From the NCBI GenBank assembly GCA_025201765.1, contig MU623406.1, positions 1-64,000 on the forward strand: 64,000 nt of DNA, in the 5' to 3' direction. Source of the stretch: Daldinia sp. FL1419 (taxonomy: Eukaryota > Ascomycota > Sordariomycetes > Xylariales > Hypoxylaceae). A program made the translations under genes and the position numbers. This document shows, one piece after another, positions 44,485 through 58,345 of the stretch (the first letter of the stretch is position 1; every line of letters begins with the position of its first letter). The notes under the pieces were generated by a model. It ran no database searches and was not told where the DNA came from. It saw only the letters and a program-made list of their open reading frames with translations.

Positions 44485-47400
44485 TGTGTGGGGGAGATAC
44501 GGAACGTGAAGTATGAAGTGTGAAAGGGTAAAGAGTACCTACTTATAGCCGTTTGCCGACGAGTTTTGGCATATGATTGGATATAATAGCCGGAGTGTTG
44601 CCAACGGATTCGAAACCGTCTCGAGTCTTTATAGCCTATCGTGACACTAAAACTTAGCCTTCTTAAAACGCGTATGTTGCGCTCTTGTCTTTCTTGTCTT
44701 TCTTCTGTTGATTGGCCTGGAAATGTACTCGTCGGCGTAAGGAAATGGGACCAGCACCAATCCTTCGCTTCCAACACCCGTTCACTATATATATTACTAC
44801 AAGAAAATAAGCTGGCGCCTTTCGGTGAAGTAGTTAAAAGAAGGAATGATTTGTCTTACCCGAGACACGTTACCACGAGGCATTCTCGAACAAGTTTACC
44901 CTCATTGGCTATAGAATAAGATGAGAGGATCCCGTAGACTTGTACCCGAAACTTGAAAATAAAATAATAGGCCCACTGTATTAAAAGGACGATTCATTTG
45001 ACCTTAGTACTAGTTGGTAGTGAATGTATCAAATAAAGTGATGATTAATGATGAGTCGGCAGAACAAGTGTTTATGTTGTTTGTCTCGGGTTTCTTAGGG
45101 ACTCGTGTCACGCACCATTTCGGATCTGTGAGGATTCGAAGATCCTTTAGATCCTCGTTACGAATCAGATCCGGAGCTTTATTAAAGATAGTACAGCATT
45201 AATCCTGATATTGAACTTGTCAGTCTGTCAGTTAGTCTTCCCCGAGGCATTTGTGGATAACGTGACGGAGTTGAGGCTCCGCCTTTGGGATCGAGCGATG
45301 CATTGGACTTATGAGAATAGTGATGCGGGCCGTCTCCGCTCAGAGTTAGCGGAAAGATAAAAAAAATAATAAAAAAAACTCCCCGATGAGATACCCGCTG
45401 TCGTAGTCGATTTTAGCTTAGCTGCACGTTTGATGGAGAAATTGATACGTCTGAATCCGAAAGCAGGTTTTATATCAGATATTGAATATTTCCCCAAATT
45501 TTATTTCACGTAAGAACGTTAAAGCAATAAAGAAGTAATATATTAAAAAATTGACAATTCATATGAAAATTGAAGTTGTATTTCTGTGGGGATCAGCAGG
45601 CTTAGAATTTGTCCCGGGACGACGGTCACCAGATCTGGGTTGCATGCACCAAAAGTGAGCTTTGCGCCCTGCTACGTGGTTGAGGTCATGACGAAAGCGG
45701 AGGGGTCATTGTTACGAGGATGTTTATGGGGGAATTTTGTTATGGAGGGGTGTTATGAAATGTTATGGGGAAGGCAACGCTATCAAAAAAAAAAAAAAAT
45801 CAAAAAAAAAAATCAGAATTTATGGATGGTTACCTATGTAAGCTCCGCATGTGGCCCGTTACGACTGCGGCGTCACTGGGGCTTCATCACTTGGTCAAGG
45901 TTTTAGGGCTGGGGATCCTATTGGGAGACTGGGAATGTGTGTAATACCTTAAAACATTTAAGGGGGCTTATAAACGGCATACTAGACCCTTACACCGATA
46001 GCTACTTCTTCCACTTAGTGCTAGGAGGATGTAGGTAGGTAGCTGCGCATGTCATGGGAGGTACCAACAATGCCAATAATACCAGGTAATGTACACACAT
46101 GCCTTCTAACCTACAAGGCTGCTAACCTGTAATTTAGTCACCTTGGTACGCTAGCCTAACGCTACACTACTTGACTACTAGGTACGCACATTTGGCATAG
46201 GCATTGCACATCGCACACCTAGGGGACGTTTACGCGAGAGTACAGTACTGTGTGTCCTTTGTATTGTACATAATATTATTTTTATTATTATATGTATTAG
46301 GTATTAATTTACCTAAGGTTAGGTGCAGTTTTGGTAGTTATTGCAGACCGCAGACTTACAACCTGGGAAGTAGACATTACATGACATGCGCGCATACATA
46401 CCATACATTCTCAGGTTTCTCTTCATAATCCTAATGTCCTCTTTTTTTAACCCTCACCGCCACGAAAACAGACCGCCAATACTAAATAATGGTATTAGCC
46501 TTTCATATATTTTTTTTGTCTTTGATGTACTACATCTATACTTATAGCTTCTCTTTATCTCCTTGTTGATTTTGGTATTGTTACGTTAAGATCCTTACGG
46601 TTCTGATGGTTCAGAAAACCAAAGAAACCAAAAAAAAAAACCAAAAAGCCAAAAAAACCTTACACTTATTCAGGTATGTATAGCTCTGGAGCCGGCATTT
46701 GCTCTACCTAGTTCAAGTTTACCTACCACATTCCTACGTTCTGGTTTTAGCTCCTTACACTCCTCTCCCTCTTACAAACCCTTAGCACATCTTGCGTACA
46801 TTGCTCTGCTCTCATACTGGTCCGGGCTTGGGAGCTTGGGCTTGTGATTGCCACCGCGTTGCTGGATACAGAAGCAATTATTGACATATTTCTGCCTTTC
46901 CAAACGTGTAATACGTACAATATGATGCTCTAAGTTTAGGTCGGCTTCTGAAGCATATGTTATACATGACTTGCATCCCAGAAAAATATGCTTTCCCACA
47001 GCCCGGCGCTTCTTCGTGAAGTGGATGTGAACTTTATTCACTTTTTTTTTAATTTTTTTTAATTCTCGCTTGTCTTCTTCCCAAAAATACCAAATACACT
47101 TTGACTTCTCCTTTGGATCTCTCTCTCCTTAGGGGGCGAATAACCCGGAGCGAATAACCCGGAAAACTCTGACCCTTTTAACCCATTCTTAGGTATAGAA
47201 AGAGCAATTCGTTGTCTTTTTTCACACGTTCGCATCAAGAGTCTTTCAACATCAGCTTTCTCGCAGCTTTCTTGTAGAGCTCTTCTCATAGCTATTACAG
47301 CTCTCGCAGCTCTCACATATTCGGCGGACTCCGATCCTTCCCTCCAAAATCTACTCACTTATTTCTACCTCTTTAACAATCGCCAGTGAATATGACACTT

Positions 47401-47499
47401 GGGGTTCGACCGAACTAAACCAAACCCCATTGGAAGCATGACAGACTATCTCCTGCTTCAATTGCACCCAGAGCCTCCGTTTTGGCCACCTCAGCAAAG
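44485..47499. other. Three-kilobase gene-poor region before the GPCR gene
   Basis: Contains A-runs at 45787-45799 and 45802-45811, an A/C-rich stretch at 46617-46655 (AAACCAAAAAGCC-type) and TAGGTA motifs near 46030. A 99-codon open frame on the minus strand (47059-47358) has protein-like composition but starts with GTG, not ATG. No gene is accepted. Confidence 0.4.
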
Positions 47500-49433
47500 A
47501 TGGCTCCCGTAGCATGGCCACCGGGCACAGCATCCCTTACTGAATCCCTCGCATCCTATACTATCATCACGAAACGCCGTACCCCCACTCGAGATTCAGA
47601 TTTCAACGACCCGGAAATCGTGGCCCTTATGTCGATCTCGCTTATCACAGCATCTATCAGCGTGCTTGCGGCTTTATGTGCCTTTTACTGGTTTGTTAGG
47701 ATGAGGAGGAGCTTCCGTCATGAGTAAGTCGACTAAATTTGGCAGCTTTGTTTATGGAATAGTTCAAGGTGAACTTACAACTTGGCAGTTTGATCATGCT
47801 TTTGATCCAAAGCGACATGACCAAGGCGCTTTGGCTTGTCGTTTGCCCGCTTGCTTTCTTCGTTAGGAAACCGATTGATTCGGGGTCAATCTCATGCCAA
47901 GCCCTAGGTTTTCTCCTTACTATGAGCGTCGAAGCATCGGATATCGCTGTCCTCTTGATTGCCGTACACACGGCCTTGTTTATCCTCAGGCCCCGGAATT
48001 CTAGTGGCGCAGCCGGCCTCTATCCATATAGACGTATAGCGTACATCTGTTGGGCCGTCATCCCTATTATCTTAGCAGCGGTCGTACCAATTACCGGCAG
48101 CCGTTTCGAAGACAACGGTCCCCAATGCTACCTACCCTCCCGACCCACCTGGTATCTCAGCGGGCTCAGTTGGATTCCACGATATATTATTGTCGGCGTC
48201 ATCGTGGTCACTTACACTTTTCTCTACCTCTATGTTGCCTTTCGATTTCGACGATTTAGCAAAGACCAAAGACGTGCCAGTACGGTACATGGCGACGATC
48301 CTCGCCAGAATCATAAGCGCGATCACCGCCGTGACAACAGTGGGGATATCCCACCCACACCGCCTTTCATTGACTACGGGTTGCTAGATTCGGCGCGAGA
48401 TAGCCTAGCAAAAGAAGATGATCCTAGCGATAACCAACAGTCGGTTTCCTCGACGCTCAGCAGTCTCAATTTTGGTGGGGCTACTCCAACTTCCCTGCGG
48501 CGACCCGAACATTCTCTACGAGGTCCAGTTAGATGGAACTCCGTAGATTTCGCTGTCGACGGTTATTTCGATCCGCGGGGGAGACGCAGCAGCCATACAG
48601 CCTTTGGAAATCCTGCCGCTTCGTCGCCCCGCGCGGAAGCAACGATCCCTATCCGCCCTCCCGAGTTCATTCATTATTATCCGTCCAAGTCCTCGCAATC
48701 TACTCGCGGCCATTCCCGATGGAAGCATTCAATGTCATTCGGTTCGAATAGTATAACAGGCTCGGTTTCTAATATGACAGGCAATCTGCGACGTGGACCA
48801 TCACGACCCAGTGGCTCAAGGCAAAGCACATCGTCAAGTTCGGTCTATTTGCCCCAAGAAGAAACTGACGAAACGATGCGGCGGTCACGCGAGAAACAAC
48901 AGCGACAGCTCCGCCTCCTATTCGTTTATCCAGCAATTTATATCCTAACGTGGGTCGCACCATTCGTATCCCACGTCCTACAGTATGACAGCAGTTATAC
49001 TTCGCCCGGGGAGAAGTCGGAACCGGTGGCACTACAGGTTATTAGTATTGCAAGCCTTTGCATTGGCGCCGCCGTGGACTGCTGCTTCTTTAGTGCATGG
49101 GAAAAGCCGTGGCTGCATTTGCACGGCGGTTTCTGGGGAGGATTGGCGTCACGATTGCGAATACGTAAACCCTCGCGGCGGCGGCAAAGAGGTATGGGTC
49201 GTACGCGCGAAGAGCGATTCATGGATGCAACGATGGCGCGCGTACGTCGGGAGCAAGAAGAAAATCTCGAAAACCTAAACAATGAGGCCGCGGCGGCCGC
49301 TGGAAGGCCTTCTGTGCACTGGACACGACAAAACACGGCGCCCCGCGAGTGGTGGGACATGTTAGACGTGGATTATGATGATTCCCCCGGGGCAAGCCGC
49401 CCCCAATCACATGAAATACAAGCAGGATCTTAA
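47500..49433 (+). CDS. Git3/Gpr1-like G-protein-coupled receptor
   Basis: Seven-membrane-segment receptor of the fungal glucose/nutrient-sensing class (S. pombe Git3, yeast Gpr1) acting through a G-alpha to the cAMP pathway. Two exons, 47500-47723 and 47789-49433, give 622 residues; the ATG is at 47500 (an upstream in-frame TTG is not used). Membrane segment 1 is in exon 1 (IVALMSISLITASISVLAAL), and the splice gives RRSFRHDLIMLLIQSDMTKALW, the typical segment 1-2 junction. Two cysteines (ISCQALGF, PQCYLPSR) fit the extracellular disulfide. A long Ser-rich third intracellular loop (~residues 230-450) contains possible phosphorylation sites. Then comes the Git3 C-terminal domain (QRQLRLLFVYPAIYILTW) with the last two segments. 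A basic/acidic cytosolic tail completes it. The ligand is unknown. Confidence 0.87.
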
Positions 49434-50508
49434 CAATATAATAATTACGAATGGCATGACGAACATGAGGGCTGGGCGCCAATATTTATTGGGTAACGAA
49501 CGGAGAACAACATCGGCGTAATATCGAATGCAGGTCAGACTGGAGCACTTACACTGGGGGGCGCAACGACGGTCACGATAAGATTTAATTGCATATATGC
49601 ATAGCATGGTGCCCGGATTTCATTTTTGGGGGTCAACTGTACTCTGGTAAGGTATGCATAGGCATGCCTAAGGTTGGAGAAGAGGGAAAGGCGGTGGGGG
49701 GTTGGATTAAAAGCCCCTTTCAATTGTTCATTACATTACATTGCTGCGTATATTCAATCAGCATTACAGGAGGCGGGGGAGCATTTCTAAAAAAGGGAGG
49801 GCATCGGACGGCGTTCACACACATATCTAATAAGCATTGAGTTACATCAAACGATGCTACCAAAGAAAGACTACCCATCCGAGGAGTCTAAACCTGGGCG
49901 TCGAGGGTCATACCATGGAATTATAATAGTAATTCATGAAGAAAAAGGAATGGTTGGGTATTTGGACTAGATGCAGAATAATTCCACACGTGATATTGTC
50001 TCACTTATTTATTACTTTTCCGTTGACACTTGTGATTATGAATTTCTTTAGACTATTTAATCTTATTTACTCTTGTTTTTGGGGGGGTTTTTTTATGGTT
50101 GCTTCGTCTAATTAATCTAATACATCATCCCGTCCTATAAAGTAGGAGCTGCAGACTTTGCATAGGGGAAACATATCAACCGATACCAGCCTCATTGCAC
50201 CGAGACCATCAAAGTGATATCGAGTTAGTAATAAATATATTATCATTCCTACGTTGAAGGTACGTATCGCATCATGAGACTTAATGATGCCTGAAGAACT
50301 GCCATTCCCCGGCAGCGAACCGATTGGTCTCCATAACCGGTCAATAAAAGCAGTCCGGACCTTTGTGTAACCAACACCCGCAGATCGTTTCTGCTCCGTC
50401 TTATAACGATGCTATGCTGCTCCAAGGTGCCTATATAATTTCAATGCTCCCACCCATTCTTACTCTTCATTCTTATACCATACTTCCGACTGTTGCTGTT
50501 GATGTTAC
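49434..50508. other. Convergent intergenic region, GPCR and amidotransferase genes
   Basis: About 1.1 kb holding both 3' ends. T/G-rich run at 50078-50096. No gene supported. Confidence 0.4.
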
Positions 50509-51343
50509 TTATTGACGTAAGAAACGTAGGAAAGCTCTAGCAACTGCGACTCCGTCGTGTTTATTGCTAACACGACGCATACCATCCTCGAAGATATTTT
50601 CGTTTAGGATGCCACCATATCGGCGCGACTCGAGGATCTCCCGCATCATGTCGTCAGTGAACTCGGGATGACCTTGTATGGTGATTGCCCGCTGTGGGAT
50701 GTACATGGCCTGTAAATCACATACATCTGTATGGGCCAGTTGGATAGCACCCGGTGGCAACGAGAATACCTGATCGCGATGCATTTGGTGGACGGCCTGT
50801 GACGTGCACGAGTTAACAATTGGTTATCTAAAGTAACAGGGACAAATCGGTGGGGGGTATACGAACTAGCTTTTGTACACCAAACACCTTTTTTCCTTCT
50901 TCCGTAAGTTCGTGCTCGACGACACTGACCTCCCATCCGCGAACGTTCTTGCCAACCTCGACTCCGAGGGCACGGCCAACTATCTGGTGACCGAAGCACA
51001 CACCGATAACACGGACACGTCCGCCTTCGAGACACCGCCTCGTGTACTGCGTGAGACGTACAATCCAGTCGTCATTGTCGTACGCCGAGAACTTGGATCC
51101 GCTTATGAGGATGGCATCAATCGTCTCAGGGTCCGGGTAGGAGTCAGGGCGGTTGACGATGTCGTGGGACGATAGCTCAAGAACGGCAGAGAGGGGTTGG
51201 GGTGGATCTAACGATGCACACGCCCTCTCGAAGAGATATTTGAAGACCCCGCCGTACGACCCGTATTTGGCCTTGACGCCGGGAACGGGGGTGTCGGCTT
51301 CGAGGATCGCAAGACGGATCGCAGGGATGAATACAGAACCCAT
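50509..51343 (-). CDS. Class I glutamine amidotransferase-like protein
   Basis: Two exons, about 51343-50867 and 50796-50509, give 254 residues. The fold is the GATase1 triad type: nucleophile Cys116 in GVCFGHQIVGRALG, histidine in ITIQGHPEFTDDMM, glutamate two residues later. AILISGSKFSAYDNDDWI forms the oxyanion-side loop and MHRDQVFSLPPGA is a family hallmark. Such stand-alone fungal proteins hydrolyse glutamine or gamma-glutamyl compounds; some belong to small clusters, but none is seen here. The donor is uncertain: GTTCGT at 50866 retains QKL before AVHQMHRD, while a GTACAA 9 nt earlier would shorten the joint by three residues; both keep the frame. Confidence 0.88.
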
Positions 51344-54300
51344 CGTGCTTCTTCTTCTTCTTCTTTTTCTTTTTTACGAACCCGAGACGGCCGGGTAATA
51401 TGGTGGACGATTAAGAGTCGGGGTTGATGAAAGGGTATTGTTATAGGTGTTATAGGCACGTTGACGGCACGTTGGGTCTATGGACATGCAGTGATCTGAA
51501 ACAACAGTTATAAATAAATAAAAATGGCAAGAGGCAGGAGATGCGTAAGAGGCTTGGGAGAATGAGGAATTGACCGGGTAGACGAGGCAAGAAGAATGTT
51601 TCAAAGACTTCCACCCTAGGGTTTATATATACGGTCGAGGACTCCGGTAGTGGAGGTCAACTTGTGCGTCGATAGGATTCTAGGGAGGTGAATGAGTTCT
51701 CCCCTATTCAGCAGCAATGAAATTCCAACAAGTGACAAACTGCAAACATATCACTTCGTGACGATTGAGCAGGAAAATGCATGGGATCCAAATTCATTCC
51801 CCTCACTCACATGGCGACATGCCTACTACATGCCTTGGCCCCAGCAGCTACCCAAGCACCCAAGCACCCATTTAAAATGACTGGACGTTTGAGCTCTCTA
51901 GTTACCTCGCATATACGTGTGTCTGTGTACCTAACGCCAAGACAAAGAGAGAAAGGTTCGGAGATAGAAGTGATATCGGGTGGCGGGGGGGGGAGTATCA
52001 TGGGGGTTAAAAAAAAGAGAGAGAAAACTCGAACCAACCAACGATTCATAGAAACAGAACAATCAATTTCACCACTATCAGCTGTGTCGATAGGCAGAAT
52101 TACAAAGCGGTCAACTACTTTCGTCATAGCTCAAGAGGCTAACCAGGTTAGCATTACCCAGCTAGTCCTAGTGGTTTACAAGTACGTCTTTTGTACTTTC
52201 ACTAGGTACATTAAATATGTAGGTACATACACTCGTAGGACCAATAACGTGTAGGTGGGTGGCACAACTTCCTCCAGGTGGGGCATCTCTTTTACACTAA
52301 GTAGGTACCTACCCTTGTCGGTCATCACTTGTATCGTACATCTTAACCTTTACGACCCCAGCTTCTTACAGCATTAAGTTAGGTATCAGAGGTACGTACA
52401 GGTAGTACCGAGACTCTGTAACCTGAAATTGGAACTTTCCAGGTGCGTAATACGCCTCAATGAAACGGCACAACGCACTCTCGTTGCGGCTCGGCTTTCA
52501 GGTTGTGGCTAATGAACTTCTGATTCGTCAAAAAGCAAGTTTAGGTCTCACGTCTCAGCAACTCAGCAACTTATTTATTCTTCCATATTAAGAACGATTA
52601 GACCGACACAAGACCACATGGCTATTCGAAATAAGGCTTAGGCTAGTTAATGAACTTTTTTCTTCCTTTTTTTTCTTTTTAGCTTACATGAGAAGGTCTT
52701 GCCTCCCCTCGGAGTCTTGGAAATAAGACAGCCGCATTTCTTACCTCTTTTTTTCCCCCTTTCTTCTAATACCTCCCTCCCTCTCTCCCCTTTTTCCTCT
52801 TTCTCTTTCTTCCCCCTCACACCACCCTCACAACAGGAAAGCTGGATAACCTATTCGGACCGCTGCTGAAAACATTGAATCGGAATCCGGCCACTTCAGC
52901 TATTACAAATCTTACAAATGGACACCGTATGTGACTATACGTATCGCAAACCAATCACATGAATACTCAGGGGGTCAATGGTAAACTTCCCATTCGCCAG
53001 AGAATCTACACTGCTTCAGCTACTAGTTCGGTCGCTCGGAAGAAGCAAGGTGCTGTATAAGATAGTGCAAACTCCTACAAGGTCGTCAAAATTGAGGCAA
53101 CTATCCGCGAACATGGAGCCTCTTCCTAGTACGTATCCACTGGAAAATGCTCCACTCTGATCTGATAGTTACGCTTCTTGTCCCTGCAATGTGACGCCCG
53201 CTTCTGGGGAAGACGTGCCTCGGCCTCGGGGTCTGCCAGTCGCGGTGTTTGCTATTGGTGTGGGGGTGGGCTGCTTAAACAGTCTTGTATGTCCCATTGC
53301 GAATCGGGGTATGCAGTAAGCAGCCATCCACTGCGGCACTACCGCAGTGCCACGTCGTGAGGGTGTGTCAAGATTTCGGTACCTGGTTTGGGGAGCTCTT
53401 CAGATGCATCTGCTCGACCCGAAGAGGAGACAATGCACGATGCTGACCCCAACAAAGTGATGACAACGGTTCCGTCGTGATTCAAAAAGCACCTCTTCTC
53501 CCACCTTGACGCTAGATTGATCGTCAATCACTGCATGAGCTCGTCCGTTCTAGGGTCTGGGTTGGATATGCGTACTGGCTGCAATCTGCCGCGGATGGCG
53601 CTGCCGTACATCAAGAATGACGAGGGTGCCCAAGCCTAGCGCTTCTACTTAGATCATAGCAATGCGACGCGACGCTATCCGAATGCTTATTAACTAAAAC
53701 AAGCGTAGACCCAGCCCGTCTCACTCCTTAGCTCTATTTCTGTTCGTATTATACCATTATTGTTGTTAGCGGAAGTTAGCTACAATATCATGAAAACGTG
53801 TTGCCCCGTAGATGCTCGAACAGGGGGAAGAATCTGCTACGATACTGTGTCATTAGATCCCAAGGGACGCTTCGAAAACGTTATTATCCAATCCGTGGAC
53901 GGCTATCTCGTGCATCGATCAAAAGACTCGGCCCGTGTATCAAAAAGTAGAAACTAAAACTCCAAGAAATCTTAGTTTCCAACGGTCATCAGATATTCCA
54001 CAACTACCGATGTAACCGCGCCTAAAACTAAACCGAACCCGACCGCGAGATACCAGAACGGCAACTAGACTAGTTGGGCCGTAAATGACCTAAATACCAA
54101 AGGCCGAACCATACGATTCAAGCATGAGTATGCATCGAGGTGAAGGGCCGTAGGATTTTAGGCTCGCATTTTCGAGCCAGAAAGAATTAGGAGGGCTATA
54201 ATAGCTACAAGAAGTAGCCCAAATGAGAGATTACTAGGTTGATGCCATTTTTTACGAAGCGACGGTGGGAATATCGATTCGATTCTATCGCATTGCCACT

Positions 54301-56009
54301 GCTCCTGTCCGGGAACGAGCTTACCGGTGAGAAGATGGTTGGCTAACAAATCTGTTGATAGGACATGGCCTAACCAAGATTACCTAATTAATTTCAGATC
54401 GCCCATAAATGGCGCTTGATGCCAATGATCGTCTCGTGAGAGTAATCATGAACGGGACTATATGCAAACATCGAGATCTTAACAGCCTAGCTCCATTTTG
54501 CTAAAACAATTACCATATATGTCAGGTCGGCAAGTAACTAGTCTCTGCGATCGCATAACATTGATTAAACACAGTGGCAGACGAAATATCAAAACTAGGT
54601 TACATGGTAGGTCTTAGACGTTTCACATAACTTGATTTCATTGCTTGGATTTTCTATTGATAAGTGTGGTAGGGGCAGTTAATCAACGACTATTGATTGG
54701 GAAGAGCTATTAACTGCAGAAAGGCCTAAACATGTTGTTTTGCCATGTAGTAACTGCGACATTATGAGAACTATATGGGTGTTTATATATACCGTTTGTA
54801 GTTACTTGTGCATTTACGAGCCAAAGAAGCAAATCCGAATCATACCTCCCTTGAGTAAGTCTAACTTCGTATTGGCTCTTCGGTTGTTTATTGTCTCCCG
54901 AAGAAAAGCATGCTATACTTGCTTCTTAACCCAAGTTGCCAAGTAAAACCCCGAATGGCTTATTTGTCTACTTGATCTCAATTATTGATGCCAAACCCGT
55001 AACATTTCCGGAACTTGCAAACCTCAATACGGCTCAGTAGTTCGGCATATTCGTACGTGTATAACACCAACTCGCAAAGAATACCCAAGCTAGCTAATGT
55101 TTACCCTTAGCCGAGACATTATAGAAACACATGCTAAACCTACAACAACAGCGCAATTCGTGTAATGGAGCTGTATAATAGATGTACAAAAAGGAGTTGC
55201 ATTATAGGCGCGTGATAATGGATCTAGTTGGGGGAGTTGAAGTTTAAGGGGTAAAGTCTCCATATTGTTAGACTACCTACCTAGAAACTATTGTCACAGT
55301 TGAACCGCATTACTGTATACGTAGGCCACGTCATCTAACCGGCCTTTTCAATGGTATATCTAGTATTCGAAGGTAACGTTTCTTTTTTTATGAGACGATG
55401 ATTGGATACGTGGTTAACTTTTGTTACCATAAACAACCATGATAGGTAGTAGGGAACAGCAACTATGTCTATGTAACTTATAGAATTAAGGTATTAAGAC
55501 TTGGAAGGGTATAGCATTATATTCATGTATATCCACTTTTACGCCAAGGAAACCCGCATTTGGGGTCATATGCGTTGACTGATTTACCTGCATGTATCTT
55601 CTTCCAGCATCTTGGGAGCCCTTTATGCCCCGCTCTCACAATCACAAGATTATGCCTCGGAAAAGAACGAATAACAACGATCGACTAGCCGTGTCTAGAC
55701 TGAATTAACGATATGCCTAATAGCTGAAATTGCTGTACGTATTAGAATTCTAGCATCACGTTTTTTCTCATATAGTCCATCTGATGTCTAATTCGAGCTG
55801 GTAGCTTTTAGTCAATGAAATTCTAGGTATTATTCATAATTCTTTGGAAATTTTGTATTGAGACTGGCATCTTGAGTGCTTGCTCGAAAGCTGCAAGTGG
55901 AATGGGATATCGAAATCAATTATCCCCAAGTCAAACTAATTGAAGTGATTCAGATGCATACACTGCTGAGCCTACCTAGGTACGATTCCCTTACACGGAA
56001 TAAGCTTCG

Positions 56010-56681
56010 ATGGTAAAAAGTCCGAAAGTGAGTTCCTCAAGACAGGATCAGCTTGAAGCAGCCGGACTAACTGACACGATGTTGTCCGATACTCGCTTTA
56101 TGTTTCCTACCGCGAAAGCCTGTCGATCGTCTGCATCCAACAAAAGACTCGCGAAGAAATGGGTTGATGTCGCCCTTATACCCGACCCAGAATATCGGGA
56201 AGAAACCTAGGCTCGAGGGTTACCTAGTGAAATCTGCTGTAGAACTGGAGCAGTAGCTCGTACGCCAAGAAGCCTCAAAAATTTCACCGCAGAGCGTGAT
56301 CATAGGGGGTCTTCGCCAAAGCTGTGCGATGTCGCTCCTGTTATTAATTATCCTCTGAGTGGCTTTGTCGGGAGGCTTGAGTCTTGGTCATTTCGCGCGG
56401 ACGCCGATGAGACTATCCAAAACCATCATATGGGGATCGATGTGAACAATTCGCTTGCTACCCCGAATCTGATGACGAGGTCAGGTTACAGGCTCAGGCT
56501 CTACCGGTCGAGGCCCTTATCTTCAGAGGCTTTTTCTTGCTCTCCGCCCTTGGCGGGCGCCACGAAAGCAAAAACGGGACGATGCACGCCGATATTCCTC
56601 GGGCACGGCAATGCAGATGGAAAAGAAGCCATACGGATAGGACAAAGCTGCAGCGCATACAATGCAGGCTACCGGACATGA
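56010..56681 (+). pseudogene. Possible relic reading frame with one in-frame TAG
   Basis: One frame is open from ATG 56010 to TGA 56679-56681 except for TAG at 56208-56210, about 223 sense codons. Content after the TAG looks protein-like (SGFVGRLESWSFRADADET, HHMGIDVNNSLATPN), but no family was recognised with confidence. It could be a decayed gene or chance. No splice sites around the TAG stand out. Confidence 0.3.
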
Positions 56682-58191
56682 AGTCACCTGGAGAATTTAC
56701 CGCTATCTAGGGTGTTGGTATAGAATCCTCGAGAGGATCGACGATAGTGCTACCTTCGTTAGGTCGGAAGTTGGCTGGGTCACGTCGGAGGGGTAATTTG
56801 AGGCTCGGTTGATTCACAGTAGTACCTACGAATAGTGGTAGAGTACCTGGAAAGACATGTAGCTGTACTAGTAAATGAGGCTGTCATGTTTCACATGTAT
56901 TTCTAGTCAGCAATGGATTATGGTTCAGTTTGCGAGGTGTTGGTAGGGCTGTACATGTTGGAGCGCTTCTGTTTCGACTTGGAGCTGAAGGAATTGACGT
57001 GTCGGGAAGCTGACAGCATCGCAAACTATTGTATATATTCTACCTTCGGAACTGACTGCATACGTTAACCTCTATGTGCATCAGAGCAGTTAAGCAATGC
57101 CTAGGCCAGCCTGCTTTAGTCGAGCGATAGTTTAACTCTTCGCAACGAATCTACGGGGGTAGCAGCTCTTATAAGAGGCCATCGTGGTAAAATGGGTATC
57201 ACAATGCAAACTACCTCATGTACCTCGATAAGTAAGCAAAGTGCATACGCTTCTACGTCTAATTAAGCTCACGGATCGCTGGACGACTCCAAGGGAGGGA
57301 TAAATTCGGCCCTAGGAGGCGTCGACTCGGACCTTGGCAAATTTGGGTGATCCTGTCTCCCGCCTCCCGTCTCCCGTCTCCCAATAGGACGGCGACTTAC
57401 TAAGAAAAGAAGGCATATCGGCAAAGATGTAATTGAACCAATCAAAATGTTTATGCGGCCGATCTCAGGGTTTCTCGGAGATAACCGTATAATAAGATAA
57501 GACATAATGCGGTAAAGGGAAAAGGGGATTGCCCCTGAGCGATGCTTTGGGTTAATTATACAGTCTATACAGTAGTTTTCACACTTATTCTACTGTATCG
57601 ACAAGATAAGAACGATAACAGCGGCCTATGCCCGATGGAAATGTGGCAAAAACATGATCTTCATTATTTGTTCTTATTGTTCTTAGAAGAAGCCATCCTC
57701 ACTTGGTATTACTGTTGCACAAAAAAATAATTTTATCAAAATTTTCAACACGTAGACCAGCTGAAAGACTTCTAATAAAGAAAGAAAAAAGAGGAGATAA
57801 ACTCAGCTCATATCGTAATATTAAATCTTTCCTATATCACGCAAGGGGAAAAGTTATCTCGGAGCAAACCGGGCGCGCTTAAGGGAGTCGAGCGACAAAC
57901 TCGCCTGATCTGGCGTGGTTATGTAACGGCTGGACTTCTACGTACAGCCATCGGCTTTGATTCGGGAAGACGACAGAACGACAAGACGAAAAGACGAAAA
58001 GACGGTCGATCTATAACATCTGATTACCGCTCAGATCGCAGACCGACATTATCAGAGCCTCAAATTCGACTGGGTATACGAGCAAGGACCTGTTCATCGC
58101 GATCGCTCAAGGCCGTGATTCGCCCATTCTATATCGACCGTCGTGGCTGCATCAGGTCCACACACCATCCGGAACATCCCAACCCCGGAGG

Positions 58192-58218
58192 TGTTCCCGA
58201 GCAGCTGTTCCCGAGCAG
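58192..58218. repeat. 13-bp direct repeat (TGTTCCCGAGCAG)
   Basis: Two copies with 14-bp period immediately before a TATAAAT-like element (58224-58230) in the F-box gene promoter. Confidence 0.7.
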
Positions 58219-58222
58219 GTTG

Positions 58223-58230
58223 ATATAAAT
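58223..58230 (+). promoter_or_regulatory. TATA-like element of the F-box gene
   Basis: ATATAAAT located about 120 bp upstream of the F-box protein ATG, a usual distance for fungal TATA boxes with a short leader. Confidence 0.45.
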
Positions 58231-58345
58231 AATCCTTTGGTCCTGTTGTACGTGTCTAGGTTTTTCTTTTGAAGCCTCGACGACGTGCTCTTGTGTTTCT
58301 GTTGACCCTTACTACGTATCTTTGCTCTTGCCCATATCGCACGTC

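Larger units (their letters stand above)
51344..58345. other. Seven-kilobase gene-poor region with relic frames
   Basis: No intact gene could be supported. Content: A/T and pyrimidine tracts (52660-52815, CTTTTTTTCCCCC-type), TACCTA motifs (52250-52310, 55260-55290, 55970), a relic frame at 56010-56681, and featureless short frames at 52978-53160 and 53760-53957. In the last 500 bp before the F-box gene there are GACGAAAA tandem copies (57969-58003). Composition is close to normal, so this is not RIP-type DNA. Confidence 0.45.

Noticed and set aside
47059..47358. 99-codon minus-strand frame upstream of the GPCR gene
   Set aside because: Begins with GTG, has no upstream ATG or clear splice joint and no known motifs.
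51692..52254. Overlapping frames near the amidotransferase gene
   Set aside because: No protein motifs; encoded residues follow homopolymers and simple sequence.
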